NCBI RefSeq assembly: GCF_029846175.1 | Contig: NZ_JARWAC010000010.1 | Coordinates: 248,001-312,000, forward strand | From: Sphaerisporangium sp. TRM90804 | GTDB taxonomy: Bacteria; Actinomycetota; Actinomycetes; Streptosporangiales; Streptosporangiaceae | Direction: 5' to 3' | Length of the DNA stretch: 64,000 nt | In this document: positions 24,931 through 32,733 of the stretch, one piece after another | Numbering within the stretch: position 1 is the stretch's first letter | Layout of the letters: each line of letters begins with the position of its first letter | Notes under the pieces: generated by a model | Database searches by the model: none | Told to the model about the DNA's origin: nothing | Seen by the model: only the letters and a program-made list of their open reading frames with translations | Program-made: the position numbers and the translations under genes

Positions 24931-25842
24931 ATGCCGACATCCACATCGCTCTCCCAGATCGAGATCCTTCAGGCCGAGTCCATCCAGATCATCCGTGAGA
25001 TCGCGGCCGAGTTCGAGCGGCCGGTCCTGCTGTTCTCCGGCGGCAAGGACAGCGTGGTCCTGCTGCGGCTGGCGGAGAAGGCGTTCCAACCGGCCCCGCC
25101 GCCGTTCCCGGTGATGCACGTGGACACCGGGCACAACTTCCCCGAAGTGATCGACTTTCGCGACCGCCGCATGGCGGCGAGCGGCCTTGAGCTGATCGTC
25201 GCCTCGGTGCAGGAGTCGATCGACACGGGCCGGGTGGCGCAGGACACCGGCCGGTGGGCGTCCCGCAACCGGCTGCAGACCACCACGCTGCTGGACGCCA
25301 TCGACGCGCACCGGTTCGACGCGGCCTTCGGCGGCGCGCGGCGCGATGAGGAGAAGGCCCGCGCCAAGGAGCGCGTGGTGTCCTTCCGCGACGACTTCGG
25401 CCAGTGGGATCCGAAGAACCAGCGGCCGGAGCTGTGGAACCTGTACAACACCCGGATCCACGAGGGCGAGCACGTGCGGGTGTTCCCCCTGTCGAACTGG
25501 ACGGAGGTCGACATCTGGCAGTACGTCCTGCGGGAGGGGCTGGAGCTGCCCTCCATCTACTTCGCGCACCGCCGCAGGGTGTTCGAGCGGGCGGGGATGC
25601 TGCTGGACGACAACCCGCACACCCGCCGCGAGGACCACGAGCCGGCCTTCGAGACGACGGTCCGCTACCGCACCGTCGGAGACGCCTCGTGCACCGGCGC
25701 CGTCGAGTCCGCCGCCGCCACTCTGGACGAGGTCATCGAGGAGATCAAGGCCACCCGGGTCACCGAACGCGGCCAGACCCGGGCCGACGACCGCACCAGC
25801 GAGGCCGCGATGGAGGACCGTAAGAAAGAGGGGTACTTCTAG
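24931..25842 (+). CDS. cysD: Sulfate adenylyltransferase subunit 2 (CysD)
   Basis: A 303-residue PAPS-reductase-fold protein with the pyrophosphate loop SGGKDS at 36-41, HVDTGHNFPEVI, FGGARRDEEKARAKER and the ending RTSEAAMEDRKKEGYF, all diagnostic for CysD. With CysN it makes adenosine 5'-phosphosulfate from ATP and sulfate, driven by GTP hydrolysis. It starts 11 bp after the MFS stop, inside the sugar operon, not next to cysH, cysC or sulfite reductase as in primary sulfate assimilation. That makes a dedicated role in sulfur addition to the operon's product likely. Confidence 0.95.
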   Translation: MPTSTSLSQIEILQAESIQIIREIAAEFERPVLLFSGGKDSVVLLRLAEKAFQPAPPPFPVMHVDTGHNFPEVIDFRDRRMAASGLELIVASVQESIDTGRVAQDTGRWASRNRLQTTTLLDAIDAHRFDAAFGGARRDEEKARAKERVVSFRDDFGQWDPKNQRPELWNLYNTRIHEGEHVRVFPLSNWTEVDIWQYVLREGLELPSIYFAHRRRVFERAGMLLDDNPHTRREDHEPAFETTVRYRTVGDASCTGAVESAAATLDEVIEEIKATRVTERGQTRADDRTSEAAMEDRKKEGYF

Positions 25843-25844
25843 CC

Positions 25845-27104
25845 ATGACCTCCCCGGACATCCTGCGTCTCGCGACCGCCGGCTCGGTCGACGACGGCAA
25901 GTCCACGCTGATCGGCCGCCTGCTGTACGACTCCAAATCGATCTTCGAGGACCAGCTCGAAGCCATCGAGCGGGCCAGCGCCGACCGAGGAGAACAGCAG
26001 ACCAACCTGGCGCTGCTCACCGACGGGCTGCGCGCCGAGCGCGAACAGGGCATCACCATCGACGTGGCCTACCGCTACTTCGCCACGCCCCGCCGCGCGT
26101 TCATCATCGCCGACACCCCGGGCCACATCCAGTACACCCGCAACATGGTGACCGGCGCCTCCACCGCCGCCCTGGCCGTCATCCTCGTCGACGCGCGCAA
26201 GGGCGTCGTCGAGCAGTCGCGCCGCCACGCCTTCCTCGCCACCCTGCTCCGCGTGCCCCACCTGGTCGTAGCGGTCAACAAGATGGATTTGGTGGGCTAC
26301 GACCGGGCCGCCTACGAACGCGTCCGCGACGAGTTCACCGCCTTCGCCGCCAAGCTCGACATCACCGCCCCGACGTTCATCCCCATCTCCGCCCTGCACG
26401 GCGACAACGTGGTGGAACGCACCCCCACCATGCCCTGGTACGAGGGCCCGTCCCTCCTCCACCACCTGGAACACGTCCCCCTGACCTCCGACCACAACCT
26501 CACCGACCCCCGCCTCCCCGTACAGCACGTGATCCGCCCCGACCGGTCGCACGACTACCTCGGCTACGCGGGCCAGGTCGCGGGCGGCACGCTCAGGCCC
26601 GGCGACGAGGTGATCCACCTCCCGTCCGGTCGAACCACCACGATCACCCACATCGACGGCCCGGACGGCCCGGTGCGCGAGGCGTTCCCCCCGATGTCCG
26701 TCGTCCTCCGCCTCGCCGCCGACCTCGACGTCTCCCGAGGCGACATGATCGCCCACCCCGCCGACCGCCCCGGCACCACGCGGGACCTCACCGCCACGAT
26801 CTGCTGGATGACCGCCGACCGCCCCCTGTCCCCGGGCACGAAGCTGCTGATCAAACACACCACCCGCACCGCCACGGCCGTCGTCGAGCACCTGCGCCAC
26901 CGCGTGGACGTCACCACCCTGCACCGCGACGAACACCCGGAGACCCTGCACCTCAACGAGATCGGCGGCGTCACCCTCCGAACAAGCCGCCCCCTGTTCG
27001 TGGACCCCTACACCCGCAACCGCATGACCGGCGGCTTCATCCTCGTAGACGAGACCACCAACGCCACGGTCGCCGCCGGCATGATCACCGATCCCACCCC
27101 CTGA
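25845..27104 (+). CDS. cysN: Sulfate adenylyltransferase subunit 1 (CysN), GTPase
   Basis: A 419-residue EF-Tu-like GTPase: P-loop in GSVDDGKSTLIGRLLYDSK, DTPGHIQYTRNM (G3), NKMD (G4), then two beta-barrel domains. It activates CysD by GTP hydrolysis. It ends without a fused APS kinase (CysC) domain, and no cysC or sulfotransferase gene is in the window. The second half uses unusually many CCC/CAC-type codons, giving a C-rich coding strand. It is the last gene of the operon, 2 bp after cysD. Only a weak hairpin (GGCCG/CGGCC) follows. Confidence 0.95.
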   Translation: MTSPDILRLATAGSVDDGKSTLIGRLLYDSKSIFEDQLEAIERASADRGEQQTNLALLTDGLRAEREQGITIDVAYRYFATPRRAFIIADTPGHIQYTRNMVTGASTAALAVILVDARKGVVEQSRRHAFLATLLRVPHLVVAVNKMDLVGYDRAAYERVRDEFTAFAAKLDITAPTFIPISALHGDNVVERTPTMPWYEGPSLLHHLEHVPLTSDHNLTDPRLPVQHVIRPDRSHDYLGYAGQVAGGTLRPGDEVIHLPSGRTTTITHIDGPDGPVREAFPPMSVVLRLAADLDVSRGDMIAHPADRPGTTRDLTATICWMTADRPLSPGTKLLIKHTTRTATAVVEHLRHRVDVTTLHRDEHPETLHLNEIGGVTLRTSRPLFVDPYTRNRMTGGFILVDETTNATVAAGMITDPTP

Positions 27105-27182
27105 GACCCGCGTGATCGGCCGTCCGGGCGCGGCCTATGCTGCCAGCACATCGGTGGCGCCCACGGCCGAGAGGGGATCAGG

Positions 27183-27638
27183 GTGCGGATCGTCGTGGAC
27201 GACCTCTCGGGGTCGCGGATCGTCGCGTTCCTGGAGGAGCATCTGCAGGAGATGCGAGCCATCACGCCTCCCGAGAGTGTGCACGCCCTTGACCTCGACG
27301 GCCTGCGCAGGCCGGAGGTCACGTTCTGGTCGGTCATGGACGGGGGCGTCCTGGTGGGGTGCGGGGCCGTCAAGAGGCTGGACGCGGCCCACGGCGAGGT
27401 GAAGTCCATGCGCACCGCGCCGGCACGCAAGCGCAGCGGCGTCGCGTCCATGCTGCTGAAGCACATGATCAACGAGGCGACGACGATGGGTTGCACCCGC
27501 CTGAGCCTGGAGACCGGCTCGACCGACTTCTTCCTGCCCGCCAGAACCCTCTACGAGCGCCACGGCTTCGCCTACTGCGAACCCTTCGCCGACTACCGTC
27601 ACGACCCGCACAGCGTCTACATGACACGAACCCTCTGA
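27183..27638 (+). CDS. GNAT family N-acetyltransferase
   Basis: A 151-residue acetyltransferase of the ElaA/YhhY-like single-domain type. The acetyl-CoA-binding motif A is VKSMRTAPARKRSGVASMLLKHMINEATTMG, followed by LETGSTDFFLPARTLYERHGF. I chose the GTG at 27183, which follows GAGAGGGGA. It is monocistronic and outside the sugar operon (79-bp gap). The substrate is unknown. Confidence 0.88.
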   Translation: MRIVVDDLSGSRIVAFLEEHLQEMRAITPPESVHALDLDGLRRPEVTFWSVMDGGVLVGCGAVKRLDAAHGEVKSMRTAPARKRSGVASMLLKHMINEATTMGCTRLSLETGSTDFFLPARTLYERHGFAYCEPFADYRHDPHSVYMTRTL

Positions 27639-27819
27639 CCGGCTGCCGCGCTCAGCTCGCTCTTTGCCGCTGCCGCCCCCAAATGGTGCCTTCGGCGCAG
27701 CCTTCCAAGGGCGACCCTCACCCGGCCCACCACCGCCGTCGCGCGGGCTATCGTCCTCGGTCGCAGAAAAGACACTCGTCATCGAGCTCACGCACTGGGG
27801 CAGGGGACCGGCTGGATGG

Positions 27820-28215
27820 CTACAGAGCGATGATGCCGGCGTGTGTCGGCTGAAACCCGCAGGCCCCGAGGTAGAAGTCCTTCATGTCATCGTCGAAGTC
27901 GACGTGGAGCCATTCACAGTCGGCCGCGCGGGCCTCTCTGACGGCGACGGCGATGAGTTCGGTCCCGACACCGTGCCGCCGGGCTCTCCTCGTCACGAGG
28001 GTGTCGAGGATGAAGGCGTGGACGGCGCCGTCCCACGCCACGTTGACGAAGCCGACGAGTTCGCCGTTCTCCGTGGCGCAGACCCACCCGAGACTGTGCC
28101 GGTTGACCCGAGCCCACCAGTCGTCCTCCATGGGCGCATGGCCGAAGCCCTCCGCGTGTAGTGCGTTGATCACCGTATTGTCGAAGCGGCCTCGCCACTC
28201 GTACGCGACTGTCAC
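27820..28215 (-). CDS. GNAT family N-acetyltransferase
   Basis: A protein of about 131 residues with GNAT features: LGWVCATENGELVGFVNVAWDG, then FILDTLVTRRARRHGVGTELIAVAVREARAADC (acetyl-CoA site) and DDMKDFYLGACGF. I chose the GTG at 28215 (VTVAYEWRGRF), but no clear ribosome site is visible and a longer frame (ATG at 28245) is possible. The roughly 180-bp gap to the previous gene contains nothing I can identify. The substrate is unknown. Confidence 0.82.
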   Translation of the reverse strand: MTVAYEWRGRFDNTVINALHAEGFGHAPMEDDWWARVNRHSLGWVCATENGELVGFVNVAWDGAVHAFILDTLVTRRARRHGVGTELIAVAVREARAADCEWLHVDFDDDMKDFYLGACGFQPTHAGIIAL

Positions 28216-28296
28216 GGAGCGACCGTAGGAAGAGCCACACACCATCGGCAACGTGTTTACGTCGGCGCAGGACGTCGGTTGGCAGGTGCGGCGGGG

Positions 28297-29268
28297 TCAG
28301 CCGTAGTACTTGGTGGCGCCGTCGTGGAGGGGGACGGGGTCGGTCTTCACGGCGTTCTCTCGGGTGATGTTCTTGGCGGCGGGGTGGACCTTCTCCAGGT
28401 CGGGCTTGTGGTCGAAGAGGAGTCTGGTGAGGCTCTCGGCCAGGGCGGGGGGCATCTTCTCGTTGACGACCAGCAGGTTGGGGACGGCGATGGTGGGGAC
28501 GTCGGTCTTGGTGGTGTAGACGTCCTTGGTGATCTCGCCCGCGGCGTACACCTGGCCGTGCTCGGCCTGCATCGCCGCCAGGACGCCGTCCAGCGGGACG
28601 AGCGTGACGTCGTCCTTCAGGCTGGTGATCAGATCGGTGATGCCGGGGGTGGGCAGGCCTCCCGACCAGATCAGGGCGTCGAGGTTGCCGTCCTTGATGC
28701 CCTGCACGCTCTCGGGCAGGCCCAGGGACTGGCGGGTGACGTCCTTCTCGGGGTCGAGGCCCGCGGCCTTCAGCATGCGCAGGGCGATGACCTCGGTGCC
28801 GGAGTTGGGCGATCCGGTGGAGACCCGCTTGCCCTTGAGGTCGGCGATCGACTTCACGCCTGAGCCGGTGGTGGCGACCACCTGGGTGTAGTTGTCGTAC
28901 AGGCGGGCGATGGCGCGGATCGGCTGGGCCGAGGTGAACGCGCCCTTGCCGGTGACGGCGTCGGCCGCGGAGTCGGCGAGCGTGAAGGCGATGTCGGAGT
29001 CACCCCGGACCACCCGCTGGATGTTCTCCACCGAGGCGCCGGTCGCCTCGGCCGTCGCCTGGTAGCCGGGGATGTTCTTGCCGATCTGGTCGGCCAGGCC
29101 GCCGCCGAGGACGTAGTACACGCCGGTGGTGTTGCCGGTGGCGATCGACAGGCGTTGGCCCGCGGTCGTCTCCCCGACCCTGGCGCGGTCGGCGGACCGG
29201 TCGCCGCCGCAGCCGCCGAGCGCCAGCGCGCCGATGACCAGCAGGGCGGTCACGCGTCCGATCTTCAT
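28297..29268 (-). CDS. TAXI family TRAP transporter solute-binding lipoprotein
   Basis: A 323-residue extracytoplasmic binding protein with a lipoprotein signal peptide (lipobox ALGGC, Cys20). The TAXI family is recognised by LSIATGNTTGVYYVLGGGLA, GASVENIQRVVRGDSDIAFTLADSA and DLKGKRVSTGSPNSGTEVIA. It captures a small organic acid, often a glutamate-like or aromatic compound, and hands it to the permease. Its ATG overlaps the permease stop (ATGA, 29265-29268), so it is the second gene of a two-gene operon. The ligand cannot be predicted. Confidence 0.93.
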   Translation of the reverse strand: MKIGRVTALLVIGALALGGCGGDRSADRARVGETTAGQRLSIATGNTTGVYYVLGGGLADQIGKNIPGYQATAEATGASVENIQRVVRGDSDIAFTLADSAADAVTGKGAFTSAQPIRAIARLYDNYTQVVATTGSGVKSIADLKGKRVSTGSPNSGTEVIALRMLKAAGLDPEKDVTRQSLGLPESVQGIKDGNLDALIWSGGLPTPGITDLITSLKDDVTLVPLDGVLAAMQAEHGQVYAAGEITKDVYTTKTDVPTIAVPNLLVVNEKMPPALAESLTRLLFDHKPDLEKVHPAAKNITRENAVKTDPVPLHDGATKYYG

Positions 29269-31199
29269 GATCTTGCCTCCCGTTTGCGGATGACCAGATG
29301 CAGTGCGACGGCCAGGAGCAGGGCGCCCACGCCGGCGAGCACCGGGACGGGCGACAGGAACAGCAGCAGGACGGCCGCCGCCCCGCACAGTGCCCGCTCG
29401 ACGGGACCGGCGGGGCCGGCCAGCCACCCGCCGGTGGCGGCGGCCAGGGCCGCCACCGCGATCGCCGACACCGCGACGGCCGTGAGGATCTCGCCCGCCG
29501 TCCCCTGGGCCAGCAGCGCCGACCCCGCCGGGGTCAGCACGAAGGCGAAGGGCACCAGGAAGGCCGGCAGCGTGTACTTCCAGGTGGCCATCATGGTGCG
29601 GTAGGCGTTGCCGCCGGTGATGGCCGAGGCCGCGAAGGCCGACAGCGCCGTGGGTGGGCTGACCTCCGACAGCACGGCGTAGTAGAAGACGAACATGTAG
29701 GTCTCGACCGGGGTGACCCCGAGGTCGATGAGCGCGGGCCCGATGATGATCGCCGCGATGACGAACGACGCGGTCACCGGGACGGCGAGGCCGAGCACGA
29801 GCACCGCCGCCGCGCACAGCACCGCGGTGACGGCGAGGATGCCGCCGGAGACGCCGACGATCAGCGAGCTGGCCTTCAGGCCCAGCCCGGTCAGGGTGAC
29901 GACGGCGACGATCAGACCGGCGGCGGCGCACGTGGCCGCGACCGGCAACACCCCCGTCGTGCCCGCCGCCAGCGCGTGGGCCGCCCGGCGCGGGGTGAGC
30001 CGGTGGTCGCGGTCGAGGAAGGAGAGCGCGAAGGCCAGCAGCGTGGCGTACACCACCGCCCGGAACGGCGACTGGCCGAGCGCCATCAGGATGACGATCA
30101 CGAAGAGCGAGCTGAAGTGGTACCCGAACCGCCGCAGCAGCGGCCAGAACCTGGGCGCGTCCACCTCGACCTCGCGCGTGCCGTACTTGCGGGCGTCGAT
30201 CTCGATGGCGAGGAAGATGCCGAGGTAGTACAGCACCGTCGGGATGGCGGCGTAGACCAGCACGGTGAGGTAGCTCACCCGCAGGTACTCGGCGATGATG
30301 AACGCCGCCGCGCCCAGCGTGGGCGGCGACAGGATCGCGCCGATGCCCGCCGCGGCGAGCACGCCGCCGCCCTGCTCGGGCGGGTAGCCCGCCCTGCGCA
30401 GGATCGGCCAGGCGACGCTGCCCACGCTGACCGTCGTGGCGACGCCCGAGCCGCTCACCGTGCCGAGCAGGAACCCGGCGAGCGTGACCGTGCGGCCGGG
30501 CGCCGAGCGCGAGCGGCGGAAGGCCGCCATGGAGATGTCCACGAAGAACCTGCCCGCCCCGGAGTGGTCGAGGACCGCGCCGTAGACGGTGAACAGGATG
30601 ATGTAGGTGGCCGCCACGTCGAGCGGCACACCGTAGACGCCGTCGGTGCCCATCACGGACGAGGCGATGATGCGCTCGGCGTCGTAGCCGCGGTGCCCGA
30701 GGACCCAGTCGAAGGGCAGGTAGCCGCCGTAGTAGGCGTAGGCGAGGAAGGCCAGGCAGACGGCGGGCAGGATCCAGCCGACGGTGCGCCGGCAGGCCTC
30801 CAGCACCAGCAGTACGATCGCCGCGCCCGCCACGACGTCGAGGGTCGCCGGGTCGAACGCCCGCCGGATGAAGTCGTCGAAGACGGTCAGCGGGTACAGG
30901 CACACCGCCAGCGACAGCCCCGCCAGCGCCCAGTCGACGGCCCCGGGGCGGTCGCCGCCGCGGCGGCCGGGTTTGTAGCAGACGAACGTGAGCGGCAGCA
31001 CCACCGCGAGAAAGATCATCCGGTACGGCAGCACGGGGCCGGGGCGGAACGCCGAGTAGAGAACGTAGACCGAGAGCCCGAGCGCGACCACGGTGACGGC
31101 CGCGGCCACCGGGCCGGACAGCCGCCGGGCCGGCCGCTCGGCGTCGAAGCGCGCGATCAGCTCTTCAGGCGCCTTGGTCTCGGTCAAACGCGTCTCCAC
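29265..31199 (-). CDS. TRAP transporter permease, fused small and large subunits
   Basis: A 644-residue integral membrane protein with about 16-18 hydrophobic segments, as expected for fused 4TM/12TM TAXI permeases. FLLGTVSGSGVATTVSVGSVAWPILRRAGY and AAAGIGAILSPPTLGAAAFIIAEY are typical large-subunit motifs, repeated in the second half by SEVSPPTALSAFAASAITGGNAYRT. It uses the sodium or proton gradient to import the solute delivered by the coupled binding protein. The GTG at 31199 is preceded by no strong ribosome site, so the start is moderately certain. Confidence 0.92.
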   Translation of the reverse strand: METRLTETKAPEELIARFDAERPARRLSGPVAAAVTVVALGLSVYVLYSAFRPGPVLPYRMIFLAVVLPLTFVCYKPGRRGGDRPGAVDWALAGLSLAVCLYPLTVFDDFIRRAFDPATLDVVAGAAIVLLVLEACRRTVGWILPAVCLAFLAYAYYGGYLPFDWVLGHRGYDAERIIASSVMGTDGVYGVPLDVAATYIILFTVYGAVLDHSGAGRFFVDISMAAFRRSRSAPGRTVTLAGFLLGTVSGSGVATTVSVGSVAWPILRRAGYPPEQGGGVLAAAGIGAILSPPTLGAAAFIIAEYLRVSYLTVLVYAAIPTVLYYLGIFLAIEIDARKYGTREVEVDAPRFWPLLRRFGYHFSSLFVIVILMALGQSPFRAVVYATLLAFALSFLDRDHRLTPRRAAHALAAGTTGVLPVAATCAAAGLIVAVVTLTGLGLKASSLIVGVSGGILAVTAVLCAAAVLVLGLAVPVTASFVIAAIIIGPALIDLGVTPVETYMFVFYYAVLSEVSPPTALSAFAASAITGGNAYRTMMATWKYTLPAFLVPFAFVLTPAGSALLAQGTAGEILTAVAVSAIAVAALAAATGGWLAGPAGPVERALCGAAAVLLLFLSPVPVLAGVGALLLAVALHLVIRKREARS

Positions 31200-31371
31200 G
31201 GGTGAGTCGCCGCCCCTGACCGATCGTTACCCAGACGGGTGACGGTGTCCCGTCAGAAAGAGATCACATTCTCGTCGCGATTCCCGTGCGGCGTCCTCAC
31301 CTGCGGTTCGTGCCCGCCCTCGGTGGCGGCCCACGGCGAGGAGGCGCGGCTCGCGGCCGAGGAGGCGCGGC

Positions 31372-31752
31372 TCACGGCCAGGTGTCGGCCTCGGCGGCGA
31401 AGAGCTCGGGGTCGCTCTCCACGGGCAGGACGCAGACCAGGTGGCCGCCGGGGGCGCGCAGCACGTGGCACTCCCGCCACTGTGAGACCTCCGTGGCGCC
31501 GAGGCCGATCAGGCGCGCGGTCTCGGCCTCGACGTCGTCGGTCTCGATGTCCAGGTGGTAGCGGGGGGCGTCGTCGACCGCCTGGACGGCGGCGACCAGG
31601 CCGGGCAGGGCCCCGTGCAGCGAGATGTACTGCGGCTCCCCGGGGTCGGGCCTGGCGGTGGCGCCGAGGGCGGCGGACCAGAAGGCCGCGGCCTCGGCGG
31701 CCTCGGCTTCGGGGGTGTCGATCAGAATGGCGTACAGCCGGCTTCGGTGCAT
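31372..31752 (-). CDS. VOC (glyoxalase/bleomycin resistance) family protein
   Basis: A 126-residue VOC-fold protein: AILIDTPEAEAAEAAAFWSAALGATARP opens the first beta-alpha-beta-beta-beta unit, and YHLDIETDDVEAETARLIGLGATEVSQW opens the second, ending in a typical APGGHLVCVLPV strand. Metal-binding and function cannot be assigned. The ATG at 31752 is chosen because the family starts just before the first strand; the longer frame to 31818 adds 22 poorly typed residues. It stands alone, transcribed toward the TRAP operon. Confidence 0.82.
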   Translation of the reverse strand: MHRSRLYAILIDTPEAEAAEAAAFWSAALGATARPDPGEPQYISLHGALPGLVAAVQAVDDAPRYHLDIETDDVEAETARLIGLGATEVSQWRECHVLRAPGGHLVCVLPVESDPELFAAEADTWP

Positions 31753-31906
31753 GCGCGGCACATTATCCGGGCCGTAGGCGTTCGCGGGCTCGTGATCAGG
31801 GGCGAGCGGGGCACCCACGTAGGCGGGTGACGGCCCGGCGACGTCCGCTGAGGGCCGGCCTCAAAAATTACGGGGCACGCATCTTTTCCTGTCCCGCACT
31901 TTTCGG

Positions 31907-31912
31907 TACGCT
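31907..31912 (+). promoter_or_regulatory. -10 element of a probable leaderless promoter for the TetR gene
   Basis: TACGCT (TANNNT consensus) ends exactly 6 bp before the ATG at 31919, and there is no Shine-Dalgarno sequence. Transcription should start at or next to the A of the ATG. Confidence 0.55.
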
Positions 31913-31918
31913 GGCCGT

Positions 31919-32548
31919 ATGGCAGGTGTGGGGGACGGGCGCCCGGGGCTGCGCGAGCGCAAGAAGCAGGAGACGCGCATCGCCCTGAGCTGGGCGGCGA
32001 TCCGGCTCGCCGTGGAGCGGGGGTTCGACGACGTCCGGGTGGAGGACATCGCCGCCGAGGTCGGCGTCTCGCCCCGCACGTTCAACAACTACTTCTCCAG
32101 CAAGGCGGAGGCGATCACCGCCCGGCACCTCGACCGGGCGCGGCAGATCGCGGCCGAGCTGCGCGCCCGTCCGGCGTCCGAGCCGCTGTGGGAGGCGATC
32201 ACCAACGCCGTGGTGGCCCGCTTCGCGCTGGGGCAGAGCACGGACGAGTCCGGCACGGGCACGCGTGAGTGGATCACCGGCCTGCGCCTGATGCTGAGCG
32301 AACCCGCGCTGCAGGGCGAGTTCCTCAAGGTGAACGCGGCCGTCCAGGCCGAGTTCGCCAGGGCGGTCGCCGAGCGCACCGGCACCGACCCCACCGCCGA
32401 CCTGTATCCCGGCCTGGTCGCCGGCGCCGTCGGGAGCGCCCTCGACGTCGCCATGGAGCACTGGCTGCGCGCCGAGCCGCCCGTCCCGTTCGAGCCCCTG
32501 CTGCGTGACGCCCTGCGCCAGCTCGCCGCGGGCCTGCCCACTCCCTGA
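31919..32548 (+). CDS. TetR/AcrR family transcriptional regulator
   Basis: A 209-residue repressor. The DNA-binding domain is LRERKKQETRIALSWAAIRLAVERGFDDVRVEDIAAEVGVSPRTFNNYFSSKAEAI; the NNYF variant of the recognition helix end is common in mycofactocin-region-like and MftR-type TetRs. The C-terminal part is a helical ligand domain. It lies 185 bp upstream of an FAD monooxygenase in the same direction, with a duplicated element between them, so it probably controls that enzyme in response to an aromatic drug or metabolite (inference). It seems to be translated from a leaderless transcript. Confidence 0.9.
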   Translation: MAGVGDGRPGLRERKKQETRIALSWAAIRLAVERGFDDVRVEDIAAEVGVSPRTFNNYFSSKAEAITARHLDRARQIAAELRARPASEPLWEAITNAVVARFALGQSTDESGTGTREWITGLRLMLSEPALQGEFLKVNAAVQAEFARAVAERTGTDPTADLYPGLVAGAVGSALDVAMEHWLRAEPPVPFEPLLRDALRQLAAGLPTP

Positions 32549-32614
32549 CCCCCGGTTCACCGGCCTCCCCACTCCCTGATCGCCCGGCCCGCCGGCTTCC
32601 CTCCCCCTTCCCAT

Positions 32615-32707
32615 CCCATCTCCGTCCCTGAGCGCCTCCGCGCCGCAGGGTGATCCGTATTCCCCATCTCCGTCCCTGAGCGCCCCCCGCGCCGCAGGGT
32701 GATCCGT
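32615..32707 (+). repeat. Tandem duplication of a 44-45-bp element in the monooxygenase leader
   Basis: The units 32615-32658 and 32663-32707 are identical except for one substitution and one inserted C. Each contains CATCTCCGTCCCTGAGCG and ends GCAGGGTGATCCGT. The second copy ends 26 bp before the monooxygenase ATG. Each unit has an imperfect CCTGAGCGC/GCGCCGCAGG dyad that could be a repressor site. Confidence 0.85.
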
Positions 32708-32733
32708 CATGCCGTTTTCTCAGGAGGAATCCC

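Noticed and set aside
1140-27104. Match of the region to a known cluster (amipurimycin-like C9 sugar, sulfolipid or sulfoquinovose pathway)
   Set aside because: Each shares one or two enzyme types, but essential partners are absent: no nucleoside enzymes, no sulfotransferase or acyltransferase, no sulfoquinovosidase or sulfolactaldehyde enzymes. I keep the product open.
27105-27182. Weak GGCCG/CGGCC hairpin after cysN as a terminator
   Set aside because: The 5-bp stem is too short to call in DNA of this GC content.
27639-27819. Possible coding remnant between the two GNAT genes
   Set aside because: Frames here lack starts with ribosome sites and have no recognisable motifs.
32549-32733. The two-copy leader repeat as a possible CRISPR or riboswitch
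   Set aside because: There are only two adjacent copies with almost no spacer and no cas genes, and no known riboswitch fold is evident. A duplicated regulatory element is simpler.
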